Assembly (NCBI GenBank): GCA_017407325.1
Contig: JAFQWV010000022.1
Span: 62,001 to 126,000 of the forward strand
Source: Clostridia bacterium
GTDB lineage: Bacteria; Bacillota; Clostridia; Christensenellales; Borkfalkiaceae
Reading direction: 5' to 3'
Length of the DNA stretch: 64,000 bases
Position numbers and translations under genes: made by a program. How positions within the stretch are numbered: the first letter of the stretch is position 1; every line of letters starts with the position of its first letter. Of this stretch, positions 58,952 through 64,000 are shown in pieces. The notes below the pieces were generated by a model. The model worked only from the letters and a program-made list of their open reading frames with translations, had not been told where the DNA came from and ran no database searches.

Positions 58952-59704
58952 ATGGAAACGACAGAAAAGAACTCAACTGCAAAATTTAAGGTTGATGAAA
59001 AAAGAATATATTGCGGTGAAGATTACAAACTTAAATTCTCGCAAAAATTTTATAGAATGCTAAAGTGTTGGGCAGACTTCCTAATTGCGCTACTTGCTGT
59101 TATTATTTTATCGCCAATTTTTATCATAACGGCTATTGCAATCAAAATAGATTCTAAAGGCCCTGTGTTCTTTAAACAAAAACGCATTGGTAAGAACAAT
59201 AAAGAATTTACTTGCATTAAATTTAGAAGCATGTCGGTTGACGCTCGTCACGACGTTGCTGGTTACGAGTACGGCGAAGTTAACGCCTATATCACAAAGG
59301 TTGGAAAGTTTATAAGAAAAACTTCTATTGACGAGTTACCGCAATTTTTCTGTGTTTTAGCAGGTAAAATGAGTTTAATTGGATATAGACCGTCGCAACG
59401 CTCGGAAACAACTTTGAACGATGCAAGAGAAAAATATAACGTTTATCAAGTTAGACCTGGAATAAGTGGCTGGGCGCAAGTAAACGGCAGAGACGTTTTA
59501 GCTGCTCACCCTGAGCAAAAAGCAATGTACGATGCTTACTATTTGAAGCGTTTTTCGCTTTGGTTAGATATTAAAATTTTCTTTATGACTATTGTTAAAG
59601 TATTCAAAAGCGATAGTGTTCAAGAAGGCGTAATCGAAGATAAGAAAGAAAATCAAGAATCCGAAAAAGCAGAAAAAGTTGAAGAAAAAAAGGAAAATGA
59701 ATAA
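58952..59704 (+). CDS. Undecaprenyl-phosphate sugar-phosphate transferase (initiating transferase)
   Basis: The 250-residue membrane enzyme has one N-terminal helix hairpin (about 33-58). The bacterial sugar transferase domain follows: GPVFFKQKRIGKNNKEFTCIKFRSM, KVGKFIRKTSIDELPQFF, GKMSLIGYRPSQ and VRPGISGWAQVNGRD. It would start repeat-unit synthesis by moving a sugar-1-phosphate to undecaprenyl phosphate. The tail is highly charged (Glu/Lys-rich). An AGGAG site precedes the ATG. Confidence 0.92.
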   Translation: METTEKNSTAKFKVDEKRIYCGEDYKLKFSQKFYRMLKCWADFLIALLAVIILSPIFIITAIAIKIDSKGPVFFKQKRIGKNNKEFTCIKFRSMSVDARHDVAGYEYGEVNAYITKVGKFIRKTSIDELPQFFCVLAGKMSLIGYRPSQRSETTLNDAREKYNVYQVRPGISGWAQVNGRDVLAAHPEQKAMYDAYYLKRFSLWLDIKIFFMTIVKVFKSDSVQEGVIEDKKENQESEKAEKVEEKKENE

Positions 59705-60783
59705 TGAAAATAGCTTTGATAGGTAATACTGGGTTAAGTATTTATGTTTATAGATTTGAACTTTGTGAAAGATTACTAAAAGAAGGGCACGAAGTTTACG
59801 TTATTTGTCCTAATGATAATTACGTGACTGAAATGGTTGAAAGGGGTTGTAAGCATTATGAAGTTGCTGTAGATAGACATGGGACTAACCCTATAAAAGA
59901 TTTAAAACTTTTAAAAGCGTACAAAAAAGCATTAAAAGAAATAAAGCCCGATATCGTATTCACGTACACGATTAAACCCAATATATACGGCGCTATGGCA
60001 TGCAAAAAACTAAAAATTCCATGCTCGATAAACGTAACGGGTTTAGGAACTGCCGTTGAAAAAGGCGGAATTTTGCAAATTGTAACCACAATGCTTTATA
60101 AAATTGCATTAAAGAAAGTCAAAACGGTATTTTTTCAAAACCAAGACAATATGCAGTTTTTTATTGATAAAAAAATCGCGCTTGGAAAACACTATTTGTT
60201 GCCGGGTAGTGGCGTTAATTTAGAAAAGTTTGCGCTAATGGACTTGCCTAGTGAAGATAATATCGGGTTTGTATTTATTTCACGCATAATGAAAGAAAAA
60301 GGCATCGACAATTATTTGGACTCGGCTAAGAATATAAAAGAAAAATATCCAAACACAACTTTCCACGTCTGCGGTTTTTGTGAAGAAAATTACGAGCAAA
60401 AGTTAAAAGAATACCATGATAACGGTATTATAGTTTACCATGGTATGGTGCGCGATATTAGAACTGTTTTAAAAGACGTTCATTGCACGGTGCATCCGTC
60501 TTATTACCCAGAAGGTCTTGCAAACGTTTTGCTCGAAAGTGGTGCAACAGGTAGGGCAATTATTACAACTGACAGGGCAGGTTGTCGCGAAGTATTGGTT
60601 GACGGCGTAAATGGTTATTTAGTAAAACAAGACGATACCGAAGATTTAATAAAGCAGATAGAAAAATATTTAGCGCTTTCTTATCAAGAAAAAGTTCAAA
60701 TGGGCTTAAACGGTCGTGAAAAAGTAGAAAAAGAATTCGACCGTCAAATCGTTATCGAAAGATATCTAAAAGAATTGGAGTAA
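59704..60783 (+). CDS. Glycosyltransferase family 4
   Basis: The 359-residue cytoplasmic enzyme has an N-terminal GT-B domain (EGHEVYVICPNDNYVTEMVE, DIVFTYTIKPNIYGAMACK). The C-terminal donor domain carries FVFISRIMKEKGIDNYL and YYPEGLANVLLESGATGRAII with the E-x7-E motif. It probably adds the second sugar to the lipid carrier. One-base overlap (ATAATG) with the preceding stop. Confidence 0.88.
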   Translation: MKIALIGNTGLSIYVYRFELCERLLKEGHEVYVICPNDNYVTEMVERGCKHYEVAVDRHGTNPIKDLKLLKAYKKALKEIKPDIVFTYTIKPNIYGAMACKKLKIPCSINVTGLGTAVEKGGILQIVTTMLYKIALKKVKTVFFQNQDNMQFFIDKKIALGKHYLLPGSGVNLEKFALMDLPSEDNIGFVFISRIMKEKGIDNYLDSAKNIKEKYPNTTFHVCGFCEENYEQKLKEYHDNGIIVYHGMVRDIRTVLKDVHCTVHPSYYPEGLANVLLESGATGRAIITTDRAGCREVLVDGVNGYLVKQDDTEDLIKQIEKYLALSYQEKVQMGLNGREKVEKEFDRQIVIERYLKELE

Positions 60784-60788
60784 TTTTC

Positions 60789-61340
60789 ATGAGAAGACTA
60801 ATTGCTAATATAATTAGCATTATTTACACTTTTTTCAAATTTATCTTCATAAAAATATTTCATATAAAAGGGTTTTCGTTTAAAATTATCGAACGATTTT
60901 CCCCAAATGTTGTAATCGAGATGGGAAGAAAATCGGTATTACAACTAGGAAAAAAAGTTCGCGCTCATAGTGGTTGTATATTTAAAATTAGAAAAAAGGC
61001 GCAGTTAAAAATTGGAAATGATGTCTCATTTAATTATGGATGTAAGGTTTTCTGCCATAATTCGATCACGATTGAAAAGGGTGTTGAATTTGGTCCTGAT
61101 GTAAAAATATATGATCACGACCACGATTTTAGAGCAGAAGGTGGACTTAAAGCAGGAAAGTTTAACTATGCCGATGTATATATTGGCGAAAATGCATGGA
61201 TAGGTGCAAATGTTATAATATTAAAAGGTGCAAATATTGGTAAAAACGCTGTTATAGCAGCTGGTTCAATAGTGAAAGGAAATGTGCCCGAAAATACCGT
61301 TTATATTCAAAAAAGAACGACTGAGATCAAAGAATATTAA
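60789..61340 (+). CDS. Hexapeptide-repeat acyltransferase
   Basis: The 183-residue protein has an N-terminal hydrophobic helix and left-handed beta-helix repeats: IGNDVSFNYGCKVFCHNSITIEKGVEFG and IGENAWIGANVIILKGANIGKNAVIAAGSIV. The catalytic His lies in YDHDHDF. It probably O-acetylates a sugar of the polymer. It sits 5 nt after the GT gene. Confidence 0.87.
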   Translation: MRRLIANIISIIYTFFKFIFIKIFHIKGFSFKIIERFSPNVVIEMGRKSVLQLGKKVRAHSGCIFKIRKKAQLKIGNDVSFNYGCKVFCHNSITIEKGVEFGPDVKIYDHDHDFRAEGGLKAGKFNYADVYIGENAWIGANVIILKGANIGKNAVIAAGSIVKGNVPENTVYIQKRTTEIKEY

Positions 61341-61356
61341 AAAGAAGGGTTGATAA

Positions 61357-62499
61357 ATGAAAATACTTATTGCGACCGATATACGATTAGTAAAATTTGA
61401 TAATAAATATTATGCATCTTCACAATATTTCAGTATTTTAAAAAGATATTATGATGCTTTTGGCAATATAACAATTATTTCTCGTTGTGAAAATGTGGCA
61501 GAATTAAGCACTTCTTGTATTGAGATAACAAATTTTATAGATGAAATAATAGTTGTTAGTTCTTTAGCTAAAGTAGTTTTAGGAAGATATAATAAATTGA
61601 TTAATAATGCTATAAAATCGTGTGATATGCTTGTTGCTCGTATTCCATCATTTATTGCGTATACGGCTTATCATTTTGCGAGAAAGTATAATAAAAAAAT
61701 TTACGCTGAATTAATGGGGTGCGCATGGGATGCTTTTTGGAATCATAGTTTAGCAGGTAAATTGTTGGCGCCATATGCGTTTTTTAAAATGAAAAAAGTT
61801 GCAAAAAATTCTAATTATACACTTTACGTTACTAAAAATTATTTGCAAAAAAAATATCCTTGTAAAGGAAAAACTATCGGTGTGTCAAACGTAAAAATAA
61901 GCGATATTTCACAAGAAATATTAGAAAAAAGAATTAATAAAATAGAAAATTTAGATTTTTCAAAAGAACTAATCTTGACAACGACTGCTGCTGTAAACGT
62001 TAGATATAAAGGACAGCAATTCGTTATAAGGGCAATACCTGCGTTAAATAAACTTGGTATAAAAGTTAAGTATAGACTTATCGGTGGTGGAGATAATACA
62101 TACTTATTAAATCTTGCAAAAAAACTTAGTGTAGAAAATCAAGTAGAATTTGTTGGGAGAAAACCGTTAGATGAGGTTTTTAAGCTGCTTGACGAAACTG
62201 ATATTTATATTCAACCAAGTTTGCAAGAAGGTTTGCCACGTTCTGTCGTAGAAGCGATGAGTAGGGGCTGTCCTGCATTAGGGGCAAGAACTGCAGGCAT
62301 TCCAGAACTTATTGCTAATGAATGCGTATTTAAGCGGAAATCACCGAACGCTATTGTTGAAGCTATTCAAAAAATCGCAAACAAAGAAAAGTTTATTGAA
62401 CTTGCAACACAAAACTTTAAAGAGTCAAAAAATTATGTTGAAACAGTTTTAGATAAAAAACGTATTGGGTTTTATGAAAAGGTAAAAAGTAACGATTAA
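61357..62499 (+). CDS. Glycosyltransferase family 4
   Basis: The 380-residue GT-B enzyme has VKYRLIGGGDNTYLLNLAKKL, VEFVGRKPLDEVFKLLDETDIYIQPSLQEGLPRSVVEAMSRG and ARTAGIPEL. The donor-binding E-x7-E equivalent is in EGLPRSVVEA. From this gene onward the DNA is visibly AT-richer, with GAT/AAT/TAT codons dominating. Confidence 0.86.
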   Translation: MKILIATDIRLVKFDNKYYASSQYFSILKRYYDAFGNITIISRCENVAELSTSCIEITNFIDEIIVVSSLAKVVLGRYNKLINNAIKSCDMLVARIPSFIAYTAYHFARKYNKKIYAELMGCAWDAFWNHSLAGKLLAPYAFFKMKKVAKNSNYTLYVTKNYLQKKYPCKGKTIGVSNVKISDISQEILEKRINKIENLDFSKELILTTTAAVNVRYKGQQFVIRAIPALNKLGIKVKYRLIGGGDNTYLLNLAKKLSVENQVEFVGRKPLDEVFKLLDETDIYIQPSLQEGLPRSVVEAMSRGCPALGARTAGIPELIANECVFKRKSPNAIVEAIQKIANKEKFIELATQNFKESKNYVETVLDKKRIGFYEKVKSND

Positions 62500-62510
62500 A
62501 AAAGGTAGAG

Positions 62511-63845
62511 ATGATTCCAGTTAATATTGCAATTAAAAATAATGAACAAAATAAATTAAAAAGAATAGTTCGTTCAAATCTTCTTAGTTTAACACTTGCA
62601 AGTGTTACTATTTTAGTATATTTATTAAGTCTCAACAAACTATTTTGTTACGCTCTTAGTATATGTTTTATTATATACCTTTTAACCACTGACACATCTA
62701 CTATTTTTTATGCTTTTTGTTATATATTTGTTGCGAATGAATTGCTCATTATTGAGACTTCTTCAATATCGATTATTATTCTCCTTTTGTTTAGTTTTAA
62801 AACTCTAACAAGAGTTTTGACGCGTAGGCATGTATCGATAAATCTAGTTTTGTTTTTTACAAGTTTAATTTTTGTTGTGTATTGTGTTTTGTGCATAGTT
62901 ATTGTAAGCAAGGAGCAATTTGTTAATGCGTTAAAAATGTTGCTTTATTTGCTTTTCGCGGTGGAATTATTTAAAGACAATAAACAAAATCTTATTAATT
63001 TATACAAGTATGGATATATATTTATTGCTTTAGGAATTGCGTTTACAGGACTTTTATCTTTTTTTATTAATGGTTTTCCTGATTTGGATGTAAGATATAC
63101 TTTTTCTGATAAGATTACAATTAATCAAATAGCGATTATTTCTTCATTATGTGTCGTAAATTTGACTTATTGTTTAATAAAATTTAATGATTTTAAAATG
63201 TCTTTATGGGCAGTTTTAGTCAGTTTCTGTATTTTTTTTGGATTACTTACTCAATCAAGAAGTTTTATTTTAGGAACTGGGTTAGGCATAGCTTTATTAA
63301 TAATTTTTACTGGTAGTAAAAAAAGAAACTTTTATTTGTGTTCTTTTATTTTATTTGCTGTGGTGGTTGTTTTAGTTGTCAGTTATATTTTTCCTAATGC
63401 TTTTGATAGAGTTGTGGTTGCATGGGAAAGAATAATAAATTCTTCTAATGGCGATATTTCTAATGGGCGTTATATATTATGGGATCAAACAATACAGTCA
63501 ATGAATACGAATGTGATTTATAAATTTTTTGGAGCGGGTGATTTTAAATTGGTTCAGGCAGTGTTTGACGATCAAGTATTAATGGCCCATAATATGTTTA
63601 TAGAAACTTGGGTGTTATTCGGTTATATAGGTAGCGGATTAGTGCTAGTGATTTATTTAATATGTATAAAAGATTACATATTTATTGGCAAAATTAACTC
63701 TTTTTCAATAACCGCAATGGTTCCAATTATAGTTCTTGTTTGTCTATTGTTTTTCTCACATCATTTTATAGGAAAGACTATGAGTTTATTCTTCTTGATT
63801 AATTTTATTCCTTTGGCTAATAGTAAAAAGGAGAGTGTATTATGA
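62511..63845 (+). CDS. O-antigen/exopolysaccharide polymerase (Wzy-like)
   Basis: The 444-residue protein has about ten to twelve transmembrane helices and a Wzy_C-type loop region (FGLLTQSRSFILGTGLGIALLI, WERIINSSNGDISNGRYILWDQ). It would polymerise repeat units outside the membrane. Sequence similarity in this class is low, so the call rests on topology, motif and neighbours. The stop overlaps the next start by 4 nt. Confidence 0.75.
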   Translation: MIPVNIAIKNNEQNKLKRIVRSNLLSLTLASVTILVYLLSLNKLFCYALSICFIIYLLTTDTSTIFYAFCYIFVANELLIIETSSISIIILLLFSFKTLTRVLTRRHVSINLVLFFTSLIFVVYCVLCIVIVSKEQFVNALKMLLYLLFAVELFKDNKQNLINLYKYGYIFIALGIAFTGLLSFFINGFPDLDVRYTFSDKITINQIAIISSLCVVNLTYCLIKFNDFKMSLWAVLVSFCIFFGLLTQSRSFILGTGLGIALLIIFTGSKKRNFYLCSFILFAVVVVLVVSYIFPNAFDRVVVAWERIINSSNGDISNGRYILWDQTIQSMNTNVIYKFFGAGDFKLVQAVFDDQVLMAHNMFIETWVLFGYIGSGLVLVIYLICIKDYIFIGKINSFSITAMVPIIVLVCLLFFSHHFIGKTMSLFFLINFIPLANSKKESVL

Positions 63846-64000
63846 AAATGCTTTTTACAATTCCAAGGTTAGTATATAGTGGTGCACCTAAAATATTAGC
63901 TTGGATTGCAAACAATATGGCAAAAAAAGGCCATGAAGTAACGATTTTAACTTTTTTTAAATCGAATATAGAAAAAGAAATTAGCGAAAATGTAACTGTT
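63842..64000 (+). CDS. Glycosyltransferase N terminus (3' partial)
   Basis: 53 codons are visible before the window ends. MKMLFTIPRLVYSGAPKILA followed by NNMAKKGHEVTILTFF is the N-terminal GT-B start of family 4 enzymes. It overlaps the polymerase gene by 4 nt, so the operon continues beyond the window. Confidence 0.72.
   Translation, partial: MKMLFTIPRLVYSGAPKILAWIANNMAKKGHEVTILTFFKSNIEKEISENVTV

Noticed and set aside
58839-59063. ORF in another frame over the sugar transferase start
   Set aside because: It overlaps the promoter and the true gene start, has no ribosome site and no recognisable protein features. The 58952 start has AGGAG and the family N terminus.
1-64000. tRNA, rRNA, tmRNA, transposase or prophage genes
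   Set aside because: I looked for tRNA T-loop patterns, transposase motifs and phage modules in the gaps and among the ORFs and saw none.

Overview
The window is AT-rich, gene-dense chromosomal DNA from a Gram-positive, probably anaerobic Clostridia-like Firmicute. The type suggested is an uncultured, gut-associated lineage with pectin-active surface lipoproteins. Supporting signs are Shine-Dalgarno starts, TTGnnn-N17-TATAAT promoters, spore-maturation-type SpmA/SpmB, a GGGtGRT/NifU-like pair and many Ser/Thr-rich lipoproteins. There are no rRNA or tRNA genes, no phage, no transposase and no CRISPR array. TGA is used as a stop codon.

Layout. 1-2.9 kb: a membrane spermidine-synthase-like protein cut by the window edge, nagA and a small membrane protein. 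3.0-6.7 kb: three tandem paralogous lipoproteins on the minus strand. 6.9-16.1 kb: a PHP phosphatase, then a complete shikimate/Phe/Tyr operon (aroF-tyrA-aroB-aroA-aroC-pheA-aroE/K fusion-aroQ). A 24-codon leader peptide with nine Phe/Tyr codons and mutually exclusive hairpins precedes this operon, a textbook-shaped attenuator. 16.1-25.4 kb: phosphatases, an MscS channel, a pectate lyase lipoprotein and an 875-residue membrane protein with a duplicated C-terminal domain. 26-35 kb: the GGGtGRT/NifU-like pair, tyrS-yigZ-recX-birA-ATP-grasp, an EF-G paralogue and a PfkB kinase. 35-39 kb: a large beta-helix lipoprotein. 39-48 kb: mnmG and dnaA facing away from recF-tcdA, then VanW and cardiolipin synthase. 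48-54 kb: two more repeat lipoproteins, a Nudix hydrolase and spmAB. 54-58 kb: metG-tatD-rsmA. 58.9 kb to the end: an exopolysaccharide/capsule operon that runs off the window.

The most unusual signal is non-coding. Several intergenic regions hold cassettes of 3-6 short perfect or near-perfect hairpins. The stems differ from unit to unit, but the hairpins are joined by a constant 7-9 nt linker (ATGAAAT, ATGATTT, TCGATAT or AGTGAAGTT, by cassette). Five cassettes end in a shared GTCG-containing motif, in four of them followed by a last hairpin. I do not recognise this grammar as a named element. Other non-coding signals are an over-represented 13-bp motif (TATAAGTCGRTTA), a shared ATAACACGGTTAT core in three bidirectional terminators, a short inverted-repeat element between dnaA and recF, and two genes whose starts sit in or beside terminator-like hairpins.

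Functionally, the window joins aromatic amino-acid synthesis, translation and replication housekeeping, surface polysaccharide synthesis, and a surface lipoprotein set for plant polysaccharide.
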